Shown in pieces: positions 10,394 through 20,101 of a stretch of DNA of 64,000 bases. The DNA is from Auanema rhodensis (lineage: Eukaryota; Nematoda; Chromadorea; Rhabditida; Rhabditidae), in contig OZ059895.1 of the NCBI GenBank assembly GCA_964057225.1, positions 17,699,688 through 17,763,687 on the forward strand, written 5' to 3'. Below the pieces are notes generated by a model, which worked only from the letters and a program-made list of their open reading frames with translations, searched no databases and was not told the DNA's origin. Each line of letters begins with the position of its first letter. The stretch's first letter is position 1. A program made the translations under genes and the position numbers.

Positions 10394-10577
10394 TTATGAA
10401 CTATACAAAACATATTTTCATACAAGCGCAGCTTGTACGGAAACATGAGGTCTCAAGCTAGAGCAAAACTGCATAATATTTTAAGCTAAATCAAGGCCAA
10501 AACGAAAATTCAAATTTGCTTCGCGCAGTCGACGCTACTATTACTTTACCAGAAGTCAGAGTTTTTTAAAAATTTAA

Positions 10578-10650
10578 CGACCACGGCAGGATTCGAACCT
10601 ACAATCTTCTGCTCCGTAGGCAGACGCGTTATCCATTGCGCCACGCGGCC
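10578..10650 (-). tRNA. tRNA-Arg(ACG)
   Basis: Standard form; partner of Thr(TGT) at 10322. Confidence 0.95.
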
Positions 10651-10897
10651 ACGTTATTAAGTTTCTTATCGCTATTCAAGACTTGCAGTCCAAGATACAT
10701 TCATCTTGCCTGGAGAAAAGATGGGCCGTTTGAATAGGACATAACATTCCATAGGAGAACTGATATTTTCCGAACAGTGTGCATGATTGTGGCAACACTG
10801 TGGATTCATCCACCTGTTCATACAAATGCGTTAATCGATGTTATTCATGATTGCCAGATTCGAATCACATATTTGGAGCATTTAAAGCTTTGTACAA

Positions 10898-10969
10898 GCC
10901 TTTATAGCTCACTGGCAGAGCGTCTGTCTCGTAAACAGAAGGTCGACGGTTCAATCCCGTCTGAAGGCA
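10898..10969 (+). tRNA. tRNA-Thr(CGT), G15C variant
   Basis: G15C falls in the D loop and in the A box, so it may weaken transcription. Starts the longest monomer block of the window, ten full copies plus the retroelement-split one. Confidence 0.85.
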
Positions 10970-11089
10970 TGTTTTTATCGTTTTATTAAGTTTTCAAAGG
11001 TTGTCTACACCCATAACTGGTACGAGACTATTTTGTTCATGATTGCCAGATTCGAATCACGTATTTGGAGCATTTAAAGCTTTGTACAA

Positions 11090-11161
11090 GCCTTTATAGC
11101 TCAGTGGCAGAGCGTCTGTCTCGTAAACAGAAGGTCGACGGTTCAATCCCGTCTGAAGGCA
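11090..11161 (+). tRNA. tRNA-Thr(CGT)
   Basis: Consensus form. Confidence 0.95.
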
Positions 11162-11281
11162 TGTTTTTATCGTTTTATTAAGTTCTCATAAGTTGTCTAC
11201 ACCCAAAAAAGGTACGAGACTATTTTGTTCATGATTGCCAGATTCGAATCACGTATTTGGAGCATTTAAAGCTTTGTACAA

Positions 11282-11353
11282 GCCTTTATAGCTCAGTGGC
11301 AGAGCGTCTGTCTCGTAAACAGAAGGTCGACGGTTCAATCCCGTCTGAAGGCA
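11282..11353 (+). tRNA. tRNA-Thr(CGT)
   Basis: Consensus form. Confidence 0.95.
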
Positions 11354-11473
11354 TGTTTTTATCGTTTTATTAAGTTTTCATAAGTTGTCTACACCCAAAA
11401 AAGGTACGAGACTATTTTGTTCATGATTGCCAGATTCGAATCACGTATTTGGAGCATTTAAAGCTTTGTACAA

Positions 11474-11545
11474 GCCTTTATAGCTCAGTGGCAGAGCGTC
11501 TGTCTCGTAAACAGAAGGTCGACGGTTCAATCCCGTCTGAAGGCA
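11474..11545 (+). tRNA. tRNA-Thr(CGT)
   Basis: Consensus form. Confidence 0.95.
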
Positions 11546-11665
11546 TGTTTTTATCGTTTTATTAAGTTTTCATAAGTTGTCTACACCCAAAAAAGGTACG
11601 AGACTATTTTGTTCATGATTGCCAGATTCGAATCACGTATTTGGAGCATTTAAAGCTTTGTACAA

Positions 11666-11737
11666 GCCTTTATAGCTCAGTGGCAGAGCGTCTGTCTCGT
11701 AAACAGAAGGTCGACGGTTCAATCCCGTCTGAAGGCA
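11666..11737 (+). tRNA. tRNA-Thr(CGT)
   Basis: Consensus form. Confidence 0.95.
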
Positions 11738-11857
11738 TGTTTTTATCGTTTTATTAAGTTTTCATAAGTTGTCTACACCCAAAAAAGGTACGAGACTATT
11801 TTGTTCATGATTGCCAGATTCGAATCACGTATTTGGAGCATTTAAAGCTTTGTACAA

Positions 11858-11929
11858 GCCTTTATAGCTCAGTGGCAGAGCGTCTGTCTCGTAAACAGAA
11901 GGTCGACGGTTCAATCCCGTCTGAAGGCA
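11858..11929 (+). tRNA. tRNA-Thr(CGT)
   Basis: Consensus form. Confidence 0.95.
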
Positions 11930-12049
11930 TGTTTTTATCGTTTTATTAAGTTTTCATAAGTTGTCTACACCCAAAAAAAGTACGAGACTATTTTGTTCAT
12001 GATTGCCAGATTCGAATCACATATTTGGAGCATTTAAAGCTTTGTACAA

Positions 12050-12121
12050 GCCTTTATAGCTCAGTGGCAGAGCGTCTGTCTCGTAAACAGAAGGTCGACG
12101 GTTCAATCCCGTCTGAAGGCA
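12050..12121 (+). tRNA. tRNA-Thr(CGT)
   Basis: Consensus form; spacer before it has CACATATTTGG. Confidence 0.95.
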
Positions 12122-12241
12122 TGTTTTTATCGTTTTATTAAGTTTTCATAAGTTGTCTACACCCAAAAAAGGTACGAGACTATTTTGTTCATGATTGCCA
12201 GATTCGAATCACGTATTTGGAGCATTTAAAGCTTTGTACAA

Positions 12242-12313
12242 GCCTTTATAGCTCAGTGGCAGAGCGTCTGTCTCGTAAACAGAAGGTCGACGGTTCAATC
12301 CCGTCTGAAGGCA
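12242..12313 (+). tRNA. tRNA-Thr(CGT)
   Basis: Consensus form. Confidence 0.95.
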
Positions 12314-12433
12314 TGTTTTTATCGTTTTATTAAGTTTTCATAAGTTGTCTACACCCAAAAAAGGTACGAGACTATTTTGTTCATGATTGCCAGATTCGAA
12401 TCACATATTTGGAGCATTTAAAGCTTTGTACAA

Positions 12434-12505
12434 GCCTTTATAGCTCAGTGGCAGAGCGTCTGTCTCGTAAACAGAAGGTCGACGGTTCAATCCCGTCTGA
12501 AGGCA
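12434..12505 (+). tRNA. tRNA-Thr(CGT)
   Basis: Consensus form. Confidence 0.95.
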
Positions 12506-12625
12506 TGTTTTTATCGTTTTATTAAGTTTTCATAAGTTGTCTACAACCAAAAAAGGTACGAGACTATTTTGTTCATGATTGCCAGATTCGAATCACGTAT
12601 TTGGAGCATTTAAAGCTTTGTACAA

Positions 12626-12697
12626 GCCTTTATAGCTCAGTGGCAGAGCGTCTGTCTCGTAAACAGAAGGTCGACGGTTCAATCCCGTCTGAAGGCA
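12626..12697 (+). tRNA. tRNA-Thr(CGT)
   Basis: Consensus form; last intact copy before the retroelement. Confidence 0.95.
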
Positions 12698-12817
12698 TGT
12701 TTTTATCGTTTTATTAAGTTTTCATAAGTTGTCTACACCCAAAAAAGGTACGAGACTATTTTGTTCATGATTGCCAGATTCGAATCACGTATTTGGAGCA
12801 TTTAAAGCTTTGTACAA

Positions 12818-12856
12818 GCCTTTATAGCTCAGTGGCAGAGCGTCTGTCTCGTAAAC
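12818..12856 (+). pseudogene. 5' part of tRNA-Thr(CGT) split by an LTR element
   Basis: Nt 1-39 of the tRNA. The LTR element follows directly after nt 39, inside the 3' strand of the anticodon stem. The remaining 33 nt resume at 16396. Confidence 0.95.
12853..12856. repeat. Target-site duplication AAAC, left
   Basis: Nt 36-39 of the tRNA, repeated at 16392-16395 on the far side of the element. Uninterrupted monomers have AAAC once. Confidence 0.9.
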
Positions 12857-13201
12857 CGTTCCATTCGGACTCCCCATATATGTAGCTGAAGGGTTAGAGC
12901 CAGACCACCAGAGGACCGAGGAATGGCTCCGCCTTCCCTCGTTCCCTTGGTCGGGAGTTCGCCTCTTAGCAAGCTCATGGACGGCTTGTAGTTTAGTCTT
13001 TATACTTATATTTATCTTATTGTATTGTATCTTTATCTTTGTATATTATTGTTGTAGTTTCATGCCAATAAATCTTTCTCTCTTTTATCTTATGATTGAC
13101 CTTATGCTCTTTATTCCTTACCGCTACACCAAGGAATACTATGCGCGTCATAGTATAAACTACAATGGTTTATATTATCGACGCAGGAGCGTAACGGAAC
13201 G
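12857..13201 (+). repeat. 5' LTR
   Basis: 345 bp, from CGTTCCATTCGG to AACGGAACG; the outer CGTTCC and GGAACG form a short terminal inverted repeat. Contains AATAAA near 13067, a possible polyadenylation signal. Confidence 0.92.
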
Positions 13202-13214
13202 TGGAGGTTCCACC
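13202..13214 (+). other. Primer-binding site, probably tRNA-Gln
   Basis: TGGAGGTTCCACC begins directly after the LTR. It is complementary to the 3' end of eukaryotic tRNA-Gln (GGTGGAACCT plus CCA) as I recall that tRNA. A further TCGAACTC follows and would match the tRNA T arm if about five bases were looped out. Confidence 0.7.
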
Positions 13215-13348
13215 TCGAACTCATCTTTTGAAAAAAAAAAATTTTTTTTTTATTGTAAAAGTCCATTTTTGCATTCTAAATTATAAATTCCTCCACTTGA
13301 AACAACAAAATGAAGGCGCCAATTTGTTTTAAGGTACAGATACAAGGG

Positions 13349-13368
13349 ATCTCGCTTAAATGCGAGAT
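13349..13368. other. Short perfect hairpin inside the LTR element
   Basis: ATCTCGC and GCGAGAT are separated by six bases, about 150 bp downstream of the primer-binding site, a region where retroelements often carry packaging or dimerisation structure. Function not shown. Confidence 0.35.
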
Positions 13369-14932
13369 AGGACCCATAAAATTTTTGCCCGCCGTCCTCA
13401 ATTTAAAACCGTCTGAATGTCCACCCTTTTCTATATCGTATCTTGTACCGCTTCTCATGCCATTTTGAGGACGTTTGGATTGAAATAGAGGACACTTTCG
13501 CCAAACGAGAAATTATAATTGTTCACATTTTTTTTGGGCATAGAGAAGTTTGATTATCGGAACAAAAATTTAAAAGACGCGTGCAATTGATTATAGTTTG
13601 TATATTTTGTGGTCAGGACTAGAATTTTGAAAAATTATTATATTCAGACGTAAAAGATCATTTTACATATTATTTTGCGGGAAACCAAAAACGGTTACAT
13701 AAATTGAATATAAAAAGAGACCACACTAGTCCGAAAAAGCCTGGTAAATCTGCATTAAGACTTCTCAGCTCTTATTTGACAGTCAGGTCAAGTTGGCGGA
13801 AGCATAACTGCTACGGATTTTATCCCCGTAGATTATGTCACCTTCCTCAAATCATTTCGTTGTTTCAACTCATAAGATACCCCTTATCTCCTACAGTAAT
13901 CCTAAGTAAATGGGAAATGTTTAAAAATAGACGTATTTTTCTTATTTTCAAAAAGAAATTCGCTTAGGAAAACGCACTTTTGCTTATTTTGATCAAGAAA
14001 AAGGACAGCCTTTTCAATAACTCTCCTCAAACCTCATTAGCATGCACAATGTCGAAAACATTTTGAGCAAAACATGCTATTTAAGGGAAAAAGAATGAGG
14101 AAAAGATTGAAAACATAAGTCCATTTTCTTGACGAAAACAGAGCAAAGCGCATAAAAATAAAAACACAGAGTACAAGCTTTATTCAGTCAAAATCCCCAC
14201 TTGAAAGCTAGCTGTCTCTCAAACTCTGCAACAAGAGAGATAGGCTCGTAACTGGGGGTGAGGTATTCGGGATACTCTCTCCCCAGTGAGGCCCTCAGCT
14301 GCAATCCAAGCGAAGAGCTATCATAACATACATAAATTTTAAACAAAATTTTACATTATAATTCATAGAATAAAGGCTGCCTCTCGGTATACCATCTCCA
14401 GGGACTTCCTACAAGTCCACACGGGAGAGCGGCATAAGAATGCGCGCAGAGGTCACGGAGGCAGAGACGCCCTACGAGCTCAATCTCGGGCGCAATTTCC
14501 GCCATAGCGGAAAAATTAACGAGGCCCCTGCCCAAATAGAACATTTGCAGATCCTCAATAAACTAAAATAGCAAAAGAAAATACTGAAATTGACTAATGC
14601 ACCAACCATTAATACTATATCAGGATGGGGCCTATAAGCCAATCTCTCTTCAGCATCATAAAAGACAATAACGTCATACAGCTTTTGCATGACAAAGGTC
14701 ATTCCAGTAGGCTAGACGCTCATTTTTATGAATTCTTAGCTCTCAAAAATAATAAAATCTAGCTTGGTAAACAAGAGAAAAAATTGGGACAAAAACATGA
14801 TTGAAAGCTACTAGTGAAGAGAGAAATTAAAGGAAGTACAAGCGGAAAGTGCAAGAGCGGATAAAAATAGTTTTTGAGAAAAGATAAACACCATTAACTA
14901 TAATAAGCTTACGGTAGATAGGCGGAGTCAGA

Positions 14933-15406
14933 TTGTTGGCCAAAATTTGGAAAACTCCCTCTCATTTACCCTCCGCATCGCCCAGCGAAGCACGAAAATC
15001 CTATTGCTCCCGAATCTTTCTCTCTCCCAACACACATCTAAAAGAATCTTACGCACCTTACGTCAACATCCCACACGTAGCTCACCATTCTCGGGTTTTC
15101 CAAACCAAGAGTCCTATAAAGGTGGAAAAAAGATTCTCATCGGCTTTCCGAGCCCTTTACCCGTCCGATACCAACAGTGACGCTACTGTCGCAAGTCGTC
15201 GCAGAAGCCGTACCCGACTTCTTAGTGTTCAAATAGAAAAACCGCACCAACCAGCCGAGAAGCCGAAGTCGCAAGTCGACCAGTTTTATACTCCCCGAGA
15301 AGGAACATATTCACCTTCTGACGACACCTACGAAGATCCGGACTTCATCATAGCCGACGACAGAAAAATTTTTTATATACATTCTTTTCTTTTCTGTAGA
15401 TTGTAA
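14933..15406 (+). CDS. Hypothetical ORF inside the LTR element
   Basis: The longest open frame in the element, 157 codons. An Arg-rich patch (SRRRSRTR) lies in the middle and the C-terminal part is acidic (SPSDDTYEDPDF). No zinc knuckle, protease DTG or polymerase YxDD motif. It could be a gag remnant or chance; no homologue is recognised. Confidence 0.25.
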   Translation: MLAKIWKTPSHLPSASPSEARKSYCSRIFLSPNTHLKESYAPYVNIPHVAHHSRVFQTKSPIKVEKRFSSAFRALYPSDTNSDATVASRRRSRTRLLSVQIEKPHQPAEKPKSQVDQFYTPREGTYSPSDDTYEDPDFIIADDRKIFYIHSFLFCRL

Positions 15407-16035
15407 AATGAAAGTAACGGTGAATTAGAAAAATTTTGATGAGAGATTAAGAGAATAAACAACCAAAAATAAGGAATAAGTGAAAATATAATATAAATAA
15501 TAGGCTACCGTACTTCTTTACGATGATAGAGATAGTCTATCGCACTAAATTGAGCTCCATATGTATCTCCAAGAAGAGACGAAAATTGGCAGGCGCCTAA
15601 GCCACACCCCATCTGAGTGGTAGCCTCCATTAGTACTCAAGGATTCATTCAGAGAGACACATGAAGACGAAAACAATTAATAACTAAAAATCTTTATCCC
15701 CATCATCATTAGGATACGAGTAACCATGCACGCAAAAAGTTGAATAATTCCTTATTATCTCACATAAATCTCAAATTCATGGAACAATTTTTTTTTATTA
15801 CAGTACTACAATGACTAAATTTATTTTTCTAATCCTCCGTTACAAAATAACATAAAACCCATTATTGTATTCAAATTCTATCTTAATACCATAAAGAAAC
15901 CTATTAAAACTATTTATATATCTTTCTACATGTAGATTTTAAAACTTTTAAATTTATTTGTAAACTCCTAGACTCTAAAACTCAGCTACATATACACTAA
16001 AAACTCTTTATATCGCGCGGACGCGAAAAATCTTT

Positions 16036-16044
16036 GAAAAAGGG
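16036..16044 (+). other. Polypurine tract
   Basis: GAAAAAGGG two bases upstream of the right LTR, the expected place for second-strand priming. Confidence 0.65.
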
Positions 16045-16046
16045 CA

Positions 16047-16391
16047 CGTTCCATTCGGACTCCCCATATATGTAGCTGAAGGGTTAGAGCCAGACCACCA
16101 GAGGACCGAGGAATGGCTCCGCCTTCCCTCGTTCCCTTGGTCGGGAGTTCGCCTCTTAGCAAGCTCATGGACGGCTTGTAGTTTAGTCTTTATACTTATA
16201 TTTATCTTATTGTATTGTATCTTTATCTTTGTATATTATTGTTGTAGTTTCATGCCAATAAATCTTTCTCTCTTTTATCTTATGATTGACCTTATGCTCT
16301 TTATTCCTTACCGCTACACCAAGGAATACTATGCGCGTCATAGTATAAACTACAATGGTTTATATTATCGACGCAGGAGCATAACGGAACG
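16047..16391 (+). repeat. 3' LTR
   Basis: 345 bp; differs from the 5' LTR by A at 16381 where the 5' LTR has G at 13191. No other difference seen. Confidence 0.92.
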
Positions 16392-16395
16392 AAAC

Positions 16396-16428
16396 AGAAG
16401 GTCGACGTTTCAATCCCGTCTGAAGGCA
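16396..16428 (+). pseudogene. 3' part of the split tRNA-Thr(CGT)
   Basis: Nt 40-72 of the tRNA, after the right AAAC duplication. Also carries G52T, which breaks a T-stem pair, a variant seen again at 18592 and 19910. Confidence 0.95.
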
Positions 16429-16548
16429 TGTTTTTATCGTTTTATTAAGTTTTCATAAGTTGTCTACACCCAAAAAAAGTACGAGACTATTTTGTTCATG
16501 ATTGCCAGATTCGAATCACGTATTTGGAGCATTTAAAGCTTTGTACAA

Positions 16549-16620
16549 GCCTTTATAGCTCAGTGGCAGAGCGTCTGTCTCGTAAACAGAAGGTCGACGG
16601 TTCAATCCCGTCTGAAGGCA
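16549..16620 (+). tRNA. tRNA-Thr(CGT)
   Basis: Consensus form; first intact copy after the LTR element. Confidence 0.95.
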
Positions 16621-16740
16621 TGTTTTTATCGTTTTATTAAGTTTTCATAAGTTGTCTACACCCAAAAAAGGTACGAGACTATTTTGTTCATGATTGCCAG
16701 ATTCGAATCACGTATTTGGAGCATTTAAAGCTTTGTACAA

Positions 16741-16812
16741 GCCTTTATAGCTCAGTGGCAGAGCGTCTGTCTCGTAAACAGAAGGTCGACGGTTCAATCC
16801 CGTCTGAAGGCA
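16741..16812 (+). tRNA. tRNA-Thr(CGT)
   Basis: Consensus form; its spacer is cut at about 16870 by the U1-like segment. Confidence 0.95.
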
Positions 16813-16870
16813 TGTTTTTATCGTTTTTTTAAGTTTTCAAAGGTTGTCTACACCCATAAAAGGTACGAGA

Positions 16871-17105
16871 AACAGTTGATGAATGATTTCTTACAAGTAT
16901 GACTATTCAACTTACCTGTCCGGAGGCACACCCTGATCAAAAAGGTGGTATCCCCACCGCCATGCCAGATCGTCGTAGTTGATTCAGCAGTGATCTGTAT
17001 AATACTTTTAAGTTGAAGTTAGCAAAAGGTAGACTTTTAAGTTCTTCGATGCGCGTAGTTGTAATATTGTAATTGTCAGTGGTCTCTTATGCTTCTAAAA
17101 AGGGG
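16871..17105 (+). ncRNA. U1 snRNA-like segment, copy 1
   Basis: A roughly 235-bp block joining a monomer spacer to a Thr(TGT)/Arg cassette. Positions 16910-16966 resemble the 5' part of U1 snRNA: ACTTACCTG, the sequence that pairs with 5' splice sites, then a stem-loop with TGATCAAAAAGGTGGT where human U1 has TGATCACGAAGGTGGT. By hand against human U1 from memory about 40 of 56 positions match without a gap. The U1A loop (ATTGCAC), an Sm site and the 3' hairpin are not recognisable, and no snRNA promoter is visible, so this is more likely a truncated or diverged copy than a working U1 gene. Confidence 0.5.
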
Positions 17106-17247
17106 AACAGACTATAGATAGATCTTTTGCCAATGCTCGTGAAACAACGTCAAGGCGGTACTGTGTGGGTCAAGAAGTTGTGAACTTGACCAGAATGTTT
17201 TCTACGTGTTGCTTCTCCAAAATATGATCTTCTGAGATGCCAAAACA

Positions 17248-17319
17248 TGCCTCCAGGCGGGATTGAACCACCGACCTTTGGTTTACAAGAAAAACGCTCT
17301 GCCACTGAGCTATAGAGGC
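17248..17319 (-). tRNA. tRNA-Thr(TGT), damaged anticodon stem
   Basis: The 5' anticodon-stem strand reads TTTTT instead of TTGGT, losing two G/C pairs with ACCAA. Anticodon still TGT. Likely a pseudogene. Confidence 0.65.
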
Positions 17320-17503
17320 TTATGAACTATACGAAACATATTTTCATACAAGCGCAGCTTGTACGGAAACATGAGGTCTCAAGCTAGAGCAAAACTGCAT
17401 AATATTTTAAGCTAAATCAAGGCCAAAACGAAAATTCAAATTTGCTTCGCGCAGTCGACGCTACTATTACTTTACCAGAAGTCAGAGTTTTTTAAAAATT
17501 TAA

Positions 17504-17576
17504 CGACCACGGCAGGATTCGAACCTACAATCTTCTGCTCCGTAGGCAGACGCGTTATCCATTGCGCCACGCGGCC
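17504..17576 (-). tRNA. tRNA-Arg(ACG)
   Basis: Standard form; partner of the damaged Thr(TGT) at 17248. Confidence 0.95.
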
Positions 17577-17823
17577 ACGTTATTAAGTTTCTTATCGCTA
17601 TTCAAGACTTGCAGTCCAAGATACATTCATCTTGCCTGGAGAAAAGATGGGCCGTTTGAATAGGACATAACATTCCATAGGAGAACTGATATTTTCCGAA
17701 CAGTGTGCATGATTGTGGCAACACTGTGGATTCATCCACCTGTTCATACAAATGCGTTAATCGATGTTATTCATGATTGCCAGATTCGAATCACATATTT
17801 GGAGCATTTAAAGCTTTGTACAA

Positions 17824-17895
17824 GCCTTTATAGCTCAGTGGCAGAGCGTCTGTCTCGTAAACAGAAGGTCGACGGTTCAATCCCGTCTGAAGGCA
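17824..17895 (+). tRNA. tRNA-Thr(CGT)
   Basis: Consensus form. Confidence 0.95.
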
Positions 17896-18015
17896 TGTTT
17901 TTATCGTTTTATTAAGTTTTCATAAGTTGTCTACACCCAAAAAAGGTACGAGACTATTTTGTTCATGATTGCCAGATTCGAATCACGTATTTGGAGCATT
18001 TAAAGCTTTGTACAA

Positions 18016-18087
18016 GCCTTTATAGCTCAGTGGCAGAGCGTCTGTCTCGTAAACAGAAGGTCGACGGTTCAATCCCGTCTGAAGGCA
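18016..18087 (+). tRNA. tRNA-Thr(CGT)
   Basis: Consensus form. Confidence 0.95.
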
Positions 18088-18207
18088 TGTTTTTATCGTT
18101 TTATTAAGTTTTCATAAGTTGTCTACACCCAAAAAAGGTACGAGACTATTTTGTTCATGATTGCCAGATTCGAATCACATATTTGGAGCATTTAAAGCTT
18201 TGTACAA

Positions 18208-18279
18208 GCCTTTATAGCTCAGTGGCAGAGCGTCTGTCTCGTAAACAGAAGGTCGACGGTTCAATCCCGTCTGAAGGCA
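18208..18279 (+). tRNA. tRNA-Thr(CGT)
   Basis: Consensus form. Confidence 0.95.
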
Positions 18280-18399
18280 TGTTTTTATCGTTTTATTAAG
18301 TTTTCATAAGTTGTCTACAACCAAAAAAGGTACGAGACTATTTTGTTCATGATTGCCAGATTCGAATCACGTATTTGGAGCATTTAAAGCTTTGTACAA

Positions 18400-18471
18400 G
18401 CCTTTATAGCTCAGTGGCAGAGCGTCTGTCTCGTAAACAGAAGGTCGACGGTTCAATCCCGTCTGAAGGCA
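18400..18471 (+). tRNA. tRNA-Thr(CGT)
   Basis: Consensus form. Confidence 0.95.
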
Positions 18472-18591
18472 TGTTTTTATCGTTTTATTAAGTTTTCATA
18501 AGTTGTCTACACCCAAAAAAGGTACGAGACTATTTTGTTCATGATTGCCAGATTCGAATCACGTATTTGGAGCATTTAAAGCTTTGTACAA

Positions 18592-18663
18592 GCCTTTATA
18601 GCTCAGTGGCAGAGCGTCTGTCTCGTAAACAGAAGGTCGACGTTTCAATCCCGTCTGAAGGCA
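18592..18663 (+). tRNA. tRNA-Thr(CGT), G52T variant
   Basis: G52T loses the conserved last pair of the T stem and alters the B box (GTTTC for GGTTC). Function doubtful. Confidence 0.75.
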
Positions 18664-18783
18664 TGTTTTTATCGTTTTATTAAGTTTTCATAAGTTGTCT
18701 ACACCCAAAAAAGGTACGAGACTATTTTGTTCATGATTGCCAGATTCGAATCACGTATTTGGAGCATTTAAAGCTTTGTACAA

Positions 18784-18855
18784 GCCTTTATAGCTCAGTG
18801 GCAGAGCGTCTGTCTCGTAAACAGAAGGTCGACGGTTCAATCCCGTCTGAAGGCA
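18784..18855 (+). tRNA. tRNA-Thr(CGT)
   Basis: Consensus form. Confidence 0.95.
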
Positions 18856-18975
18856 TGTTTTTATCGTTTTATTAAGTTTTCATAAGTTGTCTACAACCAA
18901 AAAAGGTACGAGACTATTTTGTTCATGATTGCCAGATTCGAATCACGTATTTGGAGCATTTAAAGCTTTGTACAA

Positions 18976-19047
18976 GCCTTTATAGCTCAGTGGCAGAGCG
19001 TCTGTCTCGTAAACAGAAGGTCGACGGTTCAATCCCGTCTGAAGGCA
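18976..19047 (+). tRNA. tRNA-Thr(CGT)
   Basis: Consensus form. Confidence 0.95.
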
Positions 19048-19167
19048 TGTTTTTATCGTTTTATTAAGTTTTCATAAGTTGTCTACACCCAAAAAAGGTA
19101 CGAGACTATTTTGTTCATGATTGCCAGATTCGAATCACGTATTTGGAGCATTTAAAGCTTTGTACAA

Positions 19168-19187
19168 GCCTTTATAGCTCAGTGGCA
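19168..19187 (+). pseudogene. 20-nt 5' stub of tRNA-Thr(CGT)
   Basis: Same breakpoint as the stub at 355. Confidence 0.9.
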
Positions 19188-19333
19188 ACCTAACAGACTC
19201 TAGATAGATCTTTTGCGAATCCTCGTGAAACAACATCAAGGCGGTATTGTGTGAGTCAAGAAGTTGTGAACTTGACCAGAATGTTTTCTACGTGTTGCTT
19301 CTCCAAAATATGATCTTCTGAGATGCCAAAACA

Positions 19334-19405
19334 TGCCTCCAGGCGGGATTGAACCACCGACCTTTGGTTTACAAGACCAACGCTCTGCCACTGAGCTATA
19401 GAGGC
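19334..19405 (-). tRNA. tRNA-Thr(TGT)
   Basis: Standard form. Confidence 0.95.
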
Positions 19406-19589
19406 TTATGAACTATACGAAACATATTTTCATACAAGCGCAGCTTGTACGGAAACATGAGGTCTCAAGCTAGAGCAAAACTGCATAATATTTTAAGCTA
19501 AATCAAGGCCAAAACGAAAATTCAAATTTGCTTCGCGCAGTCGACGCTACTATTACTTTACCAGAAGTCAGAGTTTTTTAAAAATTTAA

Positions 19590-19662
19590 CGACCACGGCA
19601 GGATTCGAACCTACAATCTTCTGCTCCGTAGGCAGACGCGTTATCCATTGCGCCACGCGGCC
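19590..19662 (-). tRNA. tRNA-Arg(ACG)
   Basis: Standard form; partner of Thr(TGT) at 19334. Confidence 0.95.
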
Positions 19663-19909
19663 ACGTTATTAAGTTTCTTATCGCTATTCAAGACTTGCAG
19701 TCCAAGATACATTCATCTTGCCTGGAGAAAAGATGGGCCGTTTGAATAGGACATAACATTCCATAGGAGAACTGATATTTTCCGAACAGTGTGCATGATT
19801 GTGGCAACACTGTGGATTCATCCACCTGTTCATACAAATGCGTTAATCGATGTTATTCATGATTGCCAGATTCGAATCACATATTTGGAGCATTTAAAGC
19901 TTTGTACAA

Positions 19910-19981
19910 GCCTTTATAGCTCAGTGGCAGAGCGTCTGTCTCGTAAACAGAAGGTCGACGTTTCAATCCCGTCTGAAGGCA
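19910..19981 (+). tRNA. tRNA-Thr(CGT), G52T variant
   Basis: Same T-stem defect as 18592. Confidence 0.75.
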
Positions 19982-20101
19982 TGTTTTTATCGTTTTATTA
20001 AGTTTTCATAAGTTGTCTACACCCAAAAAAGGTACGAGACTATTTTGTTCATGATTGCCAGATTCGAATCACGTATTTGGAGCATTTAAAGCTTTGTACA
20101 A

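Larger units (their letters stand above)
5272..10926 (+). repeat. Segmental direct repeat, copy 2 (two extra monomers)
   Basis: Offset to copy 1 is 5271 up to about 6950, then 5655 after it. The difference of 384 bp is exactly two 192-bp monomers, inserted just before the monomer carrying the A57G variant. Simple unequal exchange between monomers explains it. Confidence 0.9.
12857..16391 (+). mobile_element. Non-autonomous LTR retrotransposon
   Basis: A 3535-bp insertion with 345-bp direct terminal repeats, a 4-bp target duplication, a primer-binding site abutting the left LTR and a purine tract just before the right LTR. The internal 2845 bp has no reading frame resembling gag, protease, reverse transcriptase or integrase, so the element must have moved with enzymes from another element (TRIM/LARD-like). 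The ends are CGTT...AACG rather than the usual TG...CA. A 4-bp duplication fits Ty3/gypsy or BEL/Pao integrases, but the sequence does not let me choose. LTRs differ at one position that I can see, so the insertion is recent. Confidence 0.9.

Noticed and set aside
13020-13286. 88-codon frame in the 5' LTR
   Set aside because: It lies in LTR sequence and recurs in the 3' LTR; composition is that of the AT-rich LTR, with no domain.
14356-14702. Overlapping minus-strand frames inside the LTR element
   Set aside because: Opposite to the element's direction, short, no recognisable domain.
16871-17105. Minus-strand exon with donor GTAAGTTG instead of a U1-like segment
   Set aside because: The gap-free match to U1 beyond the donor-like nonamer, and lack of a longer coding frame, make U1 the better reading, though not proven.
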